Assembly: GCA_947502885.1 (NCBI GenBank)
Contig: CANNBP010000004.1
Coordinates: forward strand, 124,001-188,000
Origin: an uncultured Aquimarina sp.
Lineage (GTDB): Bacteria > Bacteroidota > Bacteroidia > Flavobacteriales > Flavobacteriaceae
Direction: 5' to 3'
Length of the DNA: 64,000 nucleotides
Shown here: in pieces, positions 53,844 through 63,200 of the stretch
Position numbering within the stretch: the first letter of the stretch is position 1
Layout: the number at the start of each line of letters is the position of its first letter
Position numbers and translations under genes: made by a program
Notes under the pieces: generated by a model
What the model saw: the letters and a program-made list of their open reading frames with translations, nothing else
Databases searched by the model: none
What the model was told of the DNA's origin: nothing

Positions 53844-55865
53844 ATGAATAATCCTTTAAAAAAACATTTCGATATTGCCCCGTTTTCAGAAATAACTTCA
53901 GATCACTTTTTACCTGCAATCGAAAATGGCATTGCCCTGGCCAAAAAAGAAGTTAATGATATCATAACAAATCCAGAACCAGCTTCATTTAGCAATACTA
54001 TCGAAGCATTAGATTATAGTGGAGAACTGTTAGATAGAGTTACAAGTGTGTTTTTTAATCTAAACAGTGCAGAAACAAATGAAGATATCCAAAAAATAGC
54101 TCAAAAAGCTTCTCCTTTACTTTCTGAGTTTAGCAATGACATTGCTTTAAATCTAGATTTGTTTAAAAGGATTGAAACGGTATATTCACAAAAAGAATCT
54201 CTTTCTTTAACAGTAGAACAATCTAAACTTCTTGAAAAAAGATACAAGTCATTCTCTAGAAATGGAGCGAACTTACCAGAAGACAAAAAAGAAGCGCTAC
54301 GAACAATCGATAAAGAACTCTCTACATTAAGCCTTAAATTTGGAGAGAATATTCTAGCCGAAACAAATAAATTTGAAATGTTGCTTACTAACGAAGAAGA
54401 TTTACTTGGTCTTCCTGAAGGAGATAAAGAAGCTGCCAAAGCTATGGCTCAAGCAAAAAAACAAAATGGATGGCTTATCACATTAGACTACCCAAGCTAT
54501 ATTCCTTTTATGAAATATGCTGACAATAGAGAACTTCGAAAAAAGTTATCTTTAGCTTTTGGATCAAAAGGTTTCAAAAATGATGAGCTTGATAATCAAA
54601 ATATTGTATTAAAAATAGCTAACCTTCGTCATCAACGAGCATTACTTTTAGGCTATCATTCACATTCAAATTATATCCTTGAAGAAAGAATGGCAGAATC
54701 TCCTGAGAATGTTTTTTCTTTTTTAAACGAAATTTTAGACAAAGCAAAACCTGCGGCAGAAAGAGAATTTAAACAATTAGAATCCTTTGCTAAAGAACTT
54801 GATGGTATAGATCAACTTCAAACTTGGGACAGTGCGTATTATTCAGAAAAATTAAAACAAAAACTCTTTAATCTGGATGACGAAAAACTAAAACCATATT
54901 TTAAGTTAGAAAATGTGATTGACGGTGTATTTACGGTTGCAAACAAATTGTTTGGGCTACAGTTTTCTGAGATTTCAGATGTTGATAAATATCACGAAGA
55001 TGTCAAAACTTATAATGTAACAGATAGTAAAGACAATTTTGTGGCTTTATTTTATGCAGACTTTCATCCTAGGCCAGGAAAACGAAATGGCGCATGGATG
55101 ACTTCATACAAACCACAAATGAAAAAGAATGACAAGAATATAAGGCCTCATGTATCTATCGTCTGTAATTTCACCAAACCAACACCAAATAAACCATCTT
55201 TATTAACTTTTAATGAAGTAACCACTCTTTTTCATGAATTTGGTCATGCTCTTCATGGTATGCTCGCAGACACTACCTACCCAGGTCTATCTGGCACAAG
55301 TGTATATTGGGATTTTGTCGAACTACCTAGTCAAGTATTAGAGAATTGGTGTTATGAAAAAGAAGCTTTGCAATTATTTGCCAAGCATTATGAAACAGGA
55401 GAAGTTATCCCAATGGAGTTGATCAAAAAAATTAAAGAATCCTCTACTTTTTTAGAAGGAATGGCAACACTTAGACAACTTAGCTTTGGTCTATTAGATA
55501 TGTCATGGCATGCTCATGATCCAAGTAAAATCACTAAGGTTAAAGCACACGAAAAAAAGATTTTTGATGCCACTTCTTTGTTTCCAAATGTAGAAGAGAA
55601 CTGTATGAGTACAGCTTTTTCTCATATATTTCAAGGCGGGTATTCTTCGGGCTACTACTCTTATAAGTGGGCAGAAGTTTTAGATGCCGACGCTTTTGAG
55701 TATTTTAAAGAAAATGGTATTTTTAATAAAGATATTGCAACCAAGTTTAAAGACAACATACTCTCTAAAGGAGGTACAGAGAACCCAATGACTCTTTACA
55801 AACGCTTTAGAGGTCAAGAACCTAAACCAGAAGCCTTATTAAAACGTGCTGGTCTAATCAACTAA
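53844..55865 (+). CDS. M3 family metallopeptidase (oligopeptidase A type)
   Basis: 673 residues. Zinc peptidase that degrades short peptides; family M3 includes oligopeptidase A and dipeptidyl carboxypeptidase, and this form has no signal peptide, so it is probably cytoplasmic. The zinc motif HEFGH is at 464-468 (TTLFHEFGHALHGML). DFVELPSQVLENWCYE and the late FSHIFQGGYSSGYYSYKWAEVLDADAF are the usual family blocks, and the third zinc ligand Glu lies in the ELPSQVLENW region. Opposite strand to the two small-RNA candidates. Confidence 0.94.
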   Translation: MNNPLKKHFDIAPFSEITSDHFLPAIENGIALAKKEVNDIITNPEPASFSNTIEALDYSGELLDRVTSVFFNLNSAETNEDIQKIAQKASPLLSEFSNDIALNLDLFKRIETVYSQKESLSLTVEQSKLLEKRYKSFSRNGANLPEDKKEALRTIDKELSTLSLKFGENILAETNKFEMLLTNEEDLLGLPEGDKEAAKAMAQAKKQNGWLITLDYPSYIPFMKYADNRELRKKLSLAFGSKGFKNDELDNQNIVLKIANLRHQRALLLGYHSHSNYILEERMAESPENVFSFLNEILDKAKPAAEREFKQLESFAKELDGIDQLQTWDSAYYSEKLKQKLFNLDDEKLKPYFKLENVIDGVFTVANKLFGLQFSEISDVDKYHEDVKTYNVTDSKDNFVALFYADFHPRPGKRNGAWMTSYKPQMKKNDKNIRPHVSIVCNFTKPTPNKPSLLTFNEVTTLFHEFGHALHGMLADTTYPGLSGTSVYWDFVELPSQVLENWCYEKEALQLFAKHYETGEVIPMELIKKIKESSTFLEGMATLRQLSFGLLDMSWHAHDPSKITKVKAHEKKIFDATSLFPNVEENCMSTAFSHIFQGGYSSGYYSYKWAEVLDADAFEYFKENGIFNKDIATKFKDNILSKGGTENPMTLYKRFRGQEPKPEALLKRAGLIN

Positions 55866-55896
55866 ATTATCAAAATTTGGTTCATTTATTATTATG

Positions 55897-55938
55897 ACTT
55901 CTAACAAATAGTATACAAAACTATTTGTTAGAAGTTTA
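55897..55938 (+). terminator. terminator of the M3 peptidase gene
   Basis: Perfect 16-bp stem ACTTCTAACAAATAGT / ACTATTTGTTAGAAGT (55897-55912 / 55920-55935), loop of seven, T-rich end. Confidence 0.85.
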
Positions 55939-56126
55939 TTCTTAATACCTTATACATTACGTGTTTAAAAATTCATTTTAGCTCCTTTTTTTTAATTTTA
56001 ATAGATAACTCATTGAAACTTCTAAAGAATAAAAATTAGTTATCAATAATGATGTCTATAGATTCTTCAAATATTGCCATAAAACATTCTTTCTATTAAG
56101 CATTTATTAGATTCAACTTTTTATAC

Positions 56127-56134
56127 TACTTTTG
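56127..56134 (+). promoter_or_regulatory. -7 box of the ECF sigma-factor gene
   Basis: TACTTTTG, a TAnnTTTG match. It spans the TTG at 56132, which argues against that codon as start and for the ATG at 56159. Confidence 0.5.
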
Positions 56135-56158
56135 ATAAATATATTAATAGTAAGAACT

Positions 56159-56713
56159 ATGTCATCAAACTCCATAGACCCTAACAAATGGGTGGATAAA
56201 TACAGTGATTATTTATTTAACTACACCATTGTGAGAGTTGACGATAAAGAAATTGCACAAGATTTAGTACAGGAAACATTCTTTGCTGGGTTAAAATCTA
56301 TGAAAAATTTTAAGGGAGAAGCTAGTGAACGTACTTGGCTTATTTCTATCCTGAAAAGAAAAATCATAGACCATTACCGTAAAATAAATAGTAATAAAGG
56401 TAAGGCTGAAGTTAGAATGAGTTATGCCAGTGATTCTGGTTCTGAAGGAGATTGGTTAGAAGAGCGCGTTGCGGATCCTTTTGATAGCAACGCAGAAAGT
56501 GAAATTGAGAACACTGAGCTAGGCTTAGCAATACACAATTGTCTTGGAAAATTACCTCAAAAGCAAGCAACTATCTTCAAACTAAAAACAATGCAAGGCT
56601 TCGATACCGAAGCAATTTGTAATGATTTTGATATTACTGCGTCTAACCTATGGGTAATCATTCATAGAGCTAGAACAGCAATGGCTGAATGCCTAGAAAA
56701 AAATTGGTTTTAA
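56159..56713 (+). CDS. ECF RNA polymerase sigma factor
   Basis: 184 residues from the ATG at 56159. Region 2: WVDKYSDYLFNYTIVRVDDKEIAQDLVQETFFAGLKSMKNF..ERTWLISILKRKIIDHYRK. A longer acidic linker (SYASDSGSEGDWLEERVADPFDSNAESE) precedes region 4: LPQKQATIFKLKTMQGFDTEAICNDFDITASNLWVIIHRARTAMAECLEKNW. This pattern is that of the ECF group whose anti-sigma partner is a short zinc-finger protein, which is encoded four bases downstream. Confidence 0.92.
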   Translation: MSSNSIDPNKWVDKYSDYLFNYTIVRVDDKEIAQDLVQETFFAGLKSMKNFKGEASERTWLISILKRKIIDHYRKINSNKGKAEVRMSYASDSGSEGDWLEERVADPFDSNAESEIENTELGLAIHNCLGKLPQKQATIFKLKTMQGFDTEAICNDFDITASNLWVIIHRARTAMAECLEKNWF

Positions 56714-56717
56714 GAAA

Positions 56718-56972
56718 ATGAGTAAAGCAAAAAAAATTTTAGTTAGTTGTTCAGAGGCCAATCACTTTTGTGATAAAGGCCAATACAAAGAATCTACTTT
56801 TTGGGAAAAAGTAAGATTAAACATTCATCTGATTTATTGTAAAGCCTGTAGAAAATACTCTTCTAATAACGGTAAATTGACCCGCTTGGTCAAAAACCCT
56901 AAAGTGATTAGTATTAACCCTAGCGATAAAGAAGCAATGAAGAAAAAATTACAACAAAGAATGAATGAATAA
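56718..56972 (+). CDS. short zinc-finger protein, probable anti-sigma factor
   Basis: 84 residues, basic. Conserved metal-ligand pattern: an early Cys/His pair (VSCSEANHFCDK) and HLIYCKACRKY, an HxxxCxxC motif as in the ZAS domain of zinc anti-sigma factors. No membrane helix is predicted, so it would be soluble. It starts four bases after the sigma-factor stop. The function as sigma-factor partner is inferred from motif and position. Convergent with the UbiA-like gene. Confidence 0.82.
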   Translation: MSKAKKILVSCSEANHFCDKGQYKESTFWEKVRLNIHLIYCKACRKYSSNNGKLTRLVKNPKVISINPSDKEAMKKKLQQRMNE

Positions 56973-57039
56973 TACACTCTATATATAATATTATATATCA
57001 AAATTAGAAAACGTATTCTAATTCTGTACCATATATAAT

Positions 57040-57870
57040 CTATACAAATAAGCGTTCTAGGATCATAATTATTAAAAGCCAAAACACCGGAACGCTTTCT
57101 ACCCAAAAAGAGCAATAATATTCAGATTGCTTTCTCTCTGTACCCCAAAGAAAAAGTAAGCTAATTGTGGTCACAGATATAGTACTCAAAATTTCTATCG
57201 ACGACAACAACTCATCTTTTAAAGCGGTTAGTAGCAAAAATACTACTAACAAAATACTTCCAAAAACTTTGGTATTAGTAATTCCTATTTTTTGAGGGAT
57301 TGTTTCTAAGGCAGGATCATCATATTGAAGGTCTCTCACCTCAAATGGAAGCATCATTACAACAATAAACAGAAATCGCTGAATCATTTCTATTAAAAAA
57401 TCTAGATTTAAATTAGCCTTAACGTAAACCAAAGGAACCAGCACGGTTACCCCAGCCCAAACAATAGCGATTATAAAAATCTTCATTCCTGCATAACTTC
57501 GTAAATTTCTTTTATTAGGAAAAACAGGTGCCACATAAAGAACAGACAATACAACAAAAGGTAGCATATATATCGAAACATCAATCGGCAATATAAAGAT
57601 AAAATAGACGAATGCTATACTACATAATATAGTAAACACTCGAATACTCTTCATCGATTTTGTTAATCGTGTATGATATAATCTCGAAGTTTTAGAATAT
57701 TTAATAAGGTTATAAGCTGTTACAGCACCCACAAAACTGAAAAGAGTAAAAGTGATATCTCCCTTAATTTCAAATTTTTGGAAAGTCACATGCACCAAAG
57801 CACAGATTGTCAAAGCGACATGAATACTACTATTAATATAAAATCTAAATATACTCTTTAGGGTTTCCAC
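57040..57870 (-). CDS. UbiA-like polytopic membrane protein
   Basis: 276 residues, GTG start at 57870. About eight hydrophobic segments. The C-terminal half has LPFEVRDLQYDDPALETIPQKIG, resembling the second Asp-rich motif of the UbiA prenyltransferase family (as in RDxxxDxxxxxTLPxxxG). The first motif, usually NDxxDxxxD, should lie near residues 50-65, where this protein has AYNLIKYSKTS and no Asp pair. Either a degenerate UbiA homologue with a changed function or a neighbouring family. No prenyl-substrate pathway genes are adjacent. Confidence 0.7.
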   Translation of the reverse strand: METLKSIFRFYINSSIHVALTICALVHVTFQKFEIKGDITFTLFSFVGAVTAYNLIKYSKTSRLYHTRLTKSMKSIRVFTILCSIAFVYFIFILPIDVSIYMLPFVVLSVLYVAPVFPNKRNLRSYAGMKIFIIAIVWAGVTVLVPLVYVKANLNLDFLIEMIQRFLFIVVMMLPFEVRDLQYDDPALETIPQKIGITNTKVFGSILLVVFLLLTALKDELLSSIEILSTISVTTISLLFLWGTERKQSEYYCSFWVESVPVFWLLIIMILERLFV

Positions 57871-57942
57871 GTTATAAAGATAAGGTTATCTGTTAATAAA
57901 ACTCGAATTTGGTTAAAAACTTGACACATCACGGTTAATTTA

Positions 57943-57976
57943 TTGTGAAAGTTTTAGTTTTAAATATGTATTTTTG
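57943..57976 (+). promoter_or_regulatory. promoter of gcvP
   Basis: TTG (57943-57945), spacer of 23 bases, TATTTTTG (57969-57976), ending 27 bases before the ATG. Confidence 0.65.
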
Positions 57977-58003
57977 CCGTCCTAATTACAACTGTTTTAG
58001 TTT

Positions 58004-60859
58004 ATGAAAACTGACTCTTTCAAATTACGCCATATTGGTCCTTCAGAAAAGGACCTTGGCAGCATGTTGAATACCATAAAAGCGGAGTCCATAGAACAAT
58101 TAATCTATGAAACCATTCCAGATGATATTCTACTTAAAAAACCGCTGAACTTAGATTCTGCATTAAGTGAGCAAGAATATTCTGCCCATATACAAAAACT
58201 TTCTGCCAAAAATAAGGTTTTTAAAACTTATATAGGCCTAGGATATCATGAAGCTTCTACGCCGGCAGTAATTCAGCGAAATATTTTAGAAAACCCAGGG
58301 TGGTATACCGCTTACACTCCTTATCAAGCAGAAATTGCACAAGGTAGACTAGAAGCGTTGTTAAACTACCAGACAATGGTTTGTGACCTTACTGGTATGG
58401 AACTGGCAAATGCATCTTTACTTGATGAAAGTACAGCTGCAGCCGAGGCAATGACTATGTTATTTGCCTTACGCTCAAGAGACCAGAAAAAAAGCAAAGC
58501 AAATAAGTTTTTTGTATCTGAAGAAATTCTACCACAAACGCTTTCTCTTCTAAAGACTAGAGCAATTCCTCTTGAGATAGAATTAGTAGTAGGTGATCAT
58601 CAAAAATTTGATTTTTCAACCGAATTTTATGGAGCAATTTTACAATATCCTGGTAAATCAGGACAAGTATATGACTATGCTGATTTTGTAAAAAGTGCAC
58701 ATGATGTAAATATTAAAGTAGCAGTCGCTGCTGATATTTTAAGTTTAGTATCTCTTAAATCACCAGGAAGTTTTGATGCCGATGTTGTTGTTGGAACTAC
58801 ACAAAGATTTGGAATTCCGTTAGGATACGGTGGACCTCATGCTGGTTTTTTTGCCACAAGAGAAGCATTCAAAAGAAATATCCCTGGAAGAATTATAGGT
58901 GTTACTCAAGATCTAAATGGTGACCGAGCATTACGAATGGCACTTCAAACCAGAGAGCAACATATAAAAAGAGATAAAGCAACTTCTAACATTTGTACTG
59001 CACAAGTACTTTTAGCTGTCATGGCGGGAATGTATGCTGTTTATCATGGTCCAGAAGGACTTAACTACATCGCTTCAAAAGTAAATTCATCTGCAGTAAC
59101 ACTAAGTAATGCATTAAAAAAGCTAGGTGTTGATCAACTTAATACGACTTACTTTGATACACTTCGTGTAAAAAGTAATGCTGCTAAAACAAAAGAAATT
59201 GCAGAAGCACACGAAGTAAACTTTTACTACCCTGATGCCGAAACTGTATTAATTTCACTAAACGAAGCAACAACTTTAGAAGATCTAAATACAATTGTTA
59301 CTATTTTCTCTAAAGTTATAGGTAAAGAAGGTGTTTCAATTACTGAAATCGAAAATACAAGCGGTATCACCGACAATGTAAAGCGTAGTACAGATTTCTT
59401 AACTAACGAAGTTTTTAATGAATACCATTCTGAAACAGAATTAATGAGGTACATTAAAAAACTAGAGCGTAAAGATTTATCATTAAATCATTCTATGATT
59501 CCTTTAGGGTCTTGTACTATGAAACTTAATGCAGCCTCTGAGATGCTACCATTAAGTGATCCTCAATGGGGAAACATACACCCTTTTGTTCCAATAGATC
59601 AAGCAGAAGGTTATCAAATAGCGCTAAAGAAACTTGAAGAGCAACTTACTGAAATTACAGGTTTTGCAGCCACTTCATTACAACCAAATTCTGGAGCACA
59701 AGGAGAATTTGCCGGTTTAATGGCAATCCGTGCATATCATGAATCTAACGGAGATAACCATCGTAACATTTGCTTGATCCCATCATCTGCACACGGTACC
59801 AATCCAGCTTCTGCAGTTATGGCAGGAATGAAAGTAGTAGTTACCAAAGCTACCGAAGAAGGAAATATTGATGTAGAAGATCTTAGAGAAAAAGCAATTA
59901 AACATAAAGACAATCTTGCTGCATTGATGGTTACATACCCATCAACACACGGTGTTTATGAATCTGCGATACGAGAAATCACTACAATCATTCACAACAA
60001 TGGCGGTCAAGTTTATATGGATGGTGCAAATATGAATGCACAGGTTGGTTTAACTAACCCTGGAGCAATTGGCGCCGATGTATGTCACCTTAACTTACAT
60101 AAAACTTTTGCTATACCTCACGGTGGTGGTGGACCAGGTGTAGGACCTATTTGTGTTGCAAAACAATTAGCACCTTTCTTACCTGGAAACCCAGTTATCG
60201 CAACTGGAGGTGAACAAGCTATTACAGCTATTTCATCCGCTCCTTGGGGATCAGCTTTAGCATGTTTAATATCCTACGGATATATTACCATGCTTGGTGT
60301 TAAAGGACTTAAAGAGTCTACTGAATATGCAATCTTAAATGCAAACTACATCAAAGAACGCTTAAATGGTCACTACGATGTATTATATACAGGAGAAAAA
60401 GGAAGAGCTGCCCATGAGATGATTGTTGACTGTAGACCATTTAAAGCAAATGGAATCGAAGTTACAGATATCGCAAAGAGACTTATGGATTATGGATTCC
60501 ATGCTCCTACTGTATCTTTTCCTGTTGCTGGAACCATCATGATTGAACCTACAGAAAGTGAAAGCAAATCAGAATTAGACCGTTTTTGCGATGCAATGAT
60601 ATCTATTCGTAAAGAAATTGCCGAGGCTAGCCAAGACAATCCGAATAATATAATGAAAAATGCACCACATACTATGGCAATGCTAACTGCAGATACTTGG
60701 GATTTCCCATATTCTAGAGAGCAAGCAGCATACCCATTACCATATGTAGCCGATAATAAATTCTGGCCATCTGTACGTCGAGTTGATGATGCTTATGGAG
60801 ACAGAAACTTAATCTGTACATGTGCACCTATTGAGGAATACATGGAAGAAGAAGCGTAA
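58004..60859 (+). CDS. gcvP: glycine dehydrogenase (glycine cleavage P-protein)
   Basis: 951 residues, single-chain form. PLP enzyme that decarboxylates glycine and passes the aminomethyl group to the lipoyl arm of GcvH. N-terminal half: [75 protein letters not shown]-terminal half: [23 protein letters not shown], and the PLP-lysine K700 in [16 protein letters not shown]. Ends in [14 protein letters not shown]. Monocistronic, with a clear promoter and terminator. Needs lipoate, and lipA is in this window. Confidence 0.97.
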   Translation: MKTDSFKLRHIGPSEKDLGSMLNTIKAESIEQLIYETIPDDILLKKPLNLDSALSEQEYSAHIQKLSAKNKVFKTYIGLGYHEASTPAVIQRNILENPGWYTAYTPYQAEIAQGRLEALLNYQTMVCDLTGMELANASLLDESTAAAEAMTMLFALRSRDQKKSKANKFFVSEEILPQTLSLLKTRAIPLEIELVVGDHQKFDFSTEFYGAILQYPGKSGQVYDYADFVKSAHDVNIKVAVAADILSLVSLKSPGSFDADVVVGTTQRFGIPLGYGGPHAGFFATREAFKRNIPGRIIGVTQDLNGDRALRMALQTREQHIKRDKATSNICTAQVLLAVMAGMYAVYHGPEGLNYIASKVNSSAVTLSNALKKLGVDQLNTTYFDTLRVKSNAAKTKEIAEAHEVNFYYPDAETVLISLNEATTLEDLNTIVTIFSKVIGKEGVSITEIENTSGITDNVKRSTDFLTNEVFNEYHSETELMRYIKKLERKDLSLNHSMIPLGSCTMKLNAASEMLPLSDPQWGNIHPFVPIDQAEGYQIALKKLEEQLTEITGFAATSLQPNSGAQGEFAGLMAIRAYHESNGDNHRNICLIPSSAHGTNPASAVMAGMKVVVTKATEEGNIDVEDLREKAIKHKDNLAALMVTYPSTHGVYESAIREITTIIHNNGGQVYMDGANMNAQVGLTNPGAIGADVCHLNLHKTFAIPHGGGGPGVGPICVAKQLAPFLPGNPVIATGGEQAITAISSAPWGSALACLISYGYITMLGVKGLKESTEYAILNANYIKERLNGHYDVLYTGEKGRAAHEMIVDCRPFKANGIEVTDIAKRLMDYGFHAPTVSFPVAGTIMIEPTESESKSELDRFCDAMISIRKEIAEASQDNPNNIMKNAPHTMAMLTADTWDFPYSREQAAYPLPYVADNKFWPSVRRVDDAYGDRNLICTCAPIEEYMEEEA

Positions 60860-60884
60860 AACACATAGTGTATTTAAAAACTTT

Positions 60885-60919
60885 AAAAGAGGTAACTTAG
60901 TTTAGGTTACCTCTTTTTT
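60885..60919 (+). terminator. terminator of gcvP
   Basis: Stem AAAAGAGGTAAC / GTTACCTCTTTT (60885-60896 / 60906-60917), loop of nine, T-run. Confidence 0.88.
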
Positions 60920-60960
60920 TTACTCTTAGAGTTTTTTTAACTAAAGGAAATTAAATTATC

Positions 60961-61341
60961 ATGATAAAAGACATCGCTACTCGAAACGATATTGAATTTT
61001 TAATGACTGCATTTTACAGCAAAGCGCTTTCTGATCCTTTAATTGGGGATTTTTTCACTAAAATTTCCGGTATCAATCTCGAAGAACATATCCCAGAGAT
61101 AACTGATTTTTGGGCTCAACAAGTATTTAAAACCGGAGGATATAAAAAAAATGTGATGCAAATTCACAAAGACATATACATAAAAAAGAAAATAACGAAA
61201 AAACATTTTGATACTTGGTTATCTTTATTTAATAAAACCGTAGATGATAATTTTAAAGGAGAAAATGCAGAATTAATTAAAACTCGAGCACTATCAATTG
61301 CCACAATGATGCAATTAAAATTACACTACCCAAAACCATAA
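60961..61341 (+). CDS. group III truncated haemoglobin
   Basis: 126 residues, normal for the 2/2 globins. Short A helix, then FLMTAFYSKALSDPLIGDFF (B helix, Tyr-containing), ITDFWAQQVFKTGGY in the E region, and the proximal His in KKHFDTWLSLFNKTVDD (F helix). The pattern DFW and the absence of the GGxG repeats of groups I and II place it in group III. Group III globins bind O2 or NO; their function is debated. No partner gene is obvious. It starts about 40 bases after the gcvP terminator, and I see no full promoter for it. Confidence 0.88.
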   Translation: MIKDIATRNDIEFLMTAFYSKALSDPLIGDFFTKISGINLEEHIPEITDFWAQQVFKTGGYKKNVMQIHKDIYIKKKITKKHFDTWLSLFNKTVDDNFKGENAELIKTRALSIATMMQLKLHYPKP

Positions 61342-61506
61342 ATTGATTCCCTTATTAATACGTATTCAATCGATACCCCATAAAAGCTTATGATTTTGTA
61401 TTAATTAACACAATACACCTGTTAGAGATCGTAAAAACAGAGAAATAATCACATTTATACAATTTCTTAAATGTATCTTACCCTCTTATATTACAATTTA
61501 AAGTAA

Positions 61507-62565
61507 ATGAGCATCAAAATTACTGGAACAGGAAGCTATATTCCTACTGAAGTTGAAACAAATCAAGATTTCATCAATCATGAATTTTTTACAGAAGAAG
61601 GAAACCGAATTGAACACGACACAGCCGTAATTATAGATAAATTCAAAAAAATTACCGGTATTGAAGAGCGTAGATATGCGCCCACACAATACAACACTTC
61701 TGACATCGCTTTTTATGCTGCCGAAAAAGTAATCATCGATTCGAAAGTCGACCCAGAAACCCTTGATTACATCATTATTGCTCATAATTTTGGAGATGTA
61801 AAAACCGACAACTCTCAAGGAGATACTGTACCTAGTATTGCTTCACGAGTAAAACATAAACTAAAGATAAAAAATCCATACTGTGTTGCTTATGACGTGT
61901 TATTTGGTTGTCCCGGCTGGATCGAAGGTGTGATACAAGCACAATCCTTTATAAAAAGTAATATGGCACAAAAATGTCTCATCGTAGGTGCAGAAACGCT
62001 ATCCCGTGTTATTGACAAACACGATAGAGATTCGATGATATATTCTGACGGATCAGGAGCCGTTATACTTGAAAAAACAATAGATCCTGGTGGTATCATT
62101 TCTTGTATAAGCGCTTCGTATACTCTTGAAGAATGTAACTTTTTGTTTTTTGGAAAAACATACAACAATGCAATCGAAGAAGATACTAAATACATAAAAA
62201 TGCATGGGCGAAAAATCTATGAATTTGCATTAAACAAAGTCCCAGAGGCCATGAAGTTATGTCTCGAAAAAGCTAATATTCCAATTACAGACATTAGTAA
62301 AATACTTATTCATCAAGCTAACGAAAAAATGGATGAAGCTATTGTTAAAAGATTTTATCAACTCTATGGACTGGAAGTTCCTTACGGAATAATGCCCATG
62401 AGCATTAAAAAACTTGGAAACAGTAGTGTTGCTACCATTCCAACGCTATATGACCTTATACTAAAAGGAGAAATTAATGACCAATCTATTAGCAAAGGAG
62501 ATATTTTATTATTTGCTAGCGTAGGTGCCGGAATGAATATTAATGCTTTTCTATATCAACATTAA
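61507..62565 (+). CDS. 3-oxoacyl-ACP synthase III family protein
   Basis: 352 residues. Thiolase-fold condensing enzyme of the FabH/KAS III family: catalytic Cys at C135 (DVLFGCPGWIEG), histidine in KILIHQANEKMDE and asparagine in KKLGNSSVATIPTL, all in expected order. It begins SIKITGTGSYIPTEVETNQDF. Longer than FabH of housekeeping type and grouped with a methyltransferase and a glycosyltransferase, so a special acyl lipid or polyketide role is more likely than primary fatty acid initiation (inference). No terminator follows; a methyltransferase gene starts about 90 bases on. Confidence 0.9.
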   Translation: MSIKITGTGSYIPTEVETNQDFINHEFFTEEGNRIEHDTAVIIDKFKKITGIEERRYAPTQYNTSDIAFYAAEKVIIDSKVDPETLDYIIIAHNFGDVKTDNSQGDTVPSIASRVKHKLKIKNPYCVAYDVLFGCPGWIEGVIQAQSFIKSNMAQKCLIVGAETLSRVIDKHDRDSMIYSDGSGAVILEKTIDPGGIISCISASYTLEECNFLFFGKTYNNAIEEDTKYIKMHGRKIYEFALNKVPEAMKLCLEKANIPITDISKILIHQANEKMDEAIVKRFYQLYGLEVPYGIMPMSIKKLGNSSVATIPTLYDLILKGEINDQSISKGDILLFASVGAGMNINAFLYQH

Positions 62566-62654
62566 TATATTTCAAAATAAAATTATTTCATATGCAGCTA
62601 CAGTAATCTATGTAATTGCCTATTTTTACAATCGCAATTACTGATTTGATTACT

Positions 62655-63185
62655 ATGTATAAGGGAACATATCCTCATAAAAGGTACCAAAAAACATTAG
62701 AATTTCTAAGATTACACACCTCCAAACCTTCTAATATATTGGATCTTGGAGTAAAAAACCCTTTTGTAGCATTTATGGAGCAAGAAGGGCATAAAGTATC
62801 CAACACCACTGGAGAAGACTTGGACATTTATACAGAAGCCGTTCAAGATGACGCTTATGATATCGTAACAGCATTTGAAATCTTTGAACACCTTATAGCT
62901 CCTTTTAATATTCTTAGAGATATTGAAGCCGATAAATTGGTAGCATCTATACCTTTAAAACTATGGTTCTCTCCTGCTTATCGCAGCAAAACTGACTTAT
63001 GGGATAGACATTATCACGAGTTCGAAGACTGGCAATTTGATTGGTTGCTAGAGAAAGCAGGATGGGAAATTAAAGCAAGAGATAAATGGACACATCCTGT
63101 AAAAAAAATAGGTTTACGTCCTTTGCTAAGACTATTTATACCTAGATACTATATTGTATACGCAGAAAGAGTCAAAAACTCATAA
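62655..63185 (+). CDS. SAM-dependent methyltransferase-like protein
   Basis: 176 residues from the ATG at 62655; the frame also starts at TTG 62616, but that segment is hydrophobic and overlaps a promoter-like string, so the ATG is preferred. Class I methyltransferase features: NILDLGVKNPFVAFMEQEGH (glycine-poor motif I), DDAYDIVTAFEIFEHL (motif II/III), LVASIPLKLWF. The motif I is atypical (DLGVKN rather than DxGxGxG), so activity should not be assumed. Substrate not recognisable. Lies between the ketoacyl synthase and a glycosyltransferase, sharing their direction. Confidence 0.78.
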   Translation: MYKGTYPHKRYQKTLEFLRLHTSKPSNILDLGVKNPFVAFMEQEGHKVSNTTGEDLDIYTEAVQDDAYDIVTAFEIFEHLIAPFNILRDIEADKLVASIPLKLWFSPAYRSKTDLWDRHYHEFEDWQFDWLLEKAGWEIKARDKWTHPVKKIGLRPLLRLFIPRYYIVYAERVKNS

Positions 63186-63200
63186 TTATTTACTCTAATT

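Noticed and set aside
56132..56158. TTG start of the ECF sigma-factor gene at 56132
   Set aside because: That TTG lies inside the TACTTTTG promoter box; the ATG at 56159 gives a normal ECF N-terminus.
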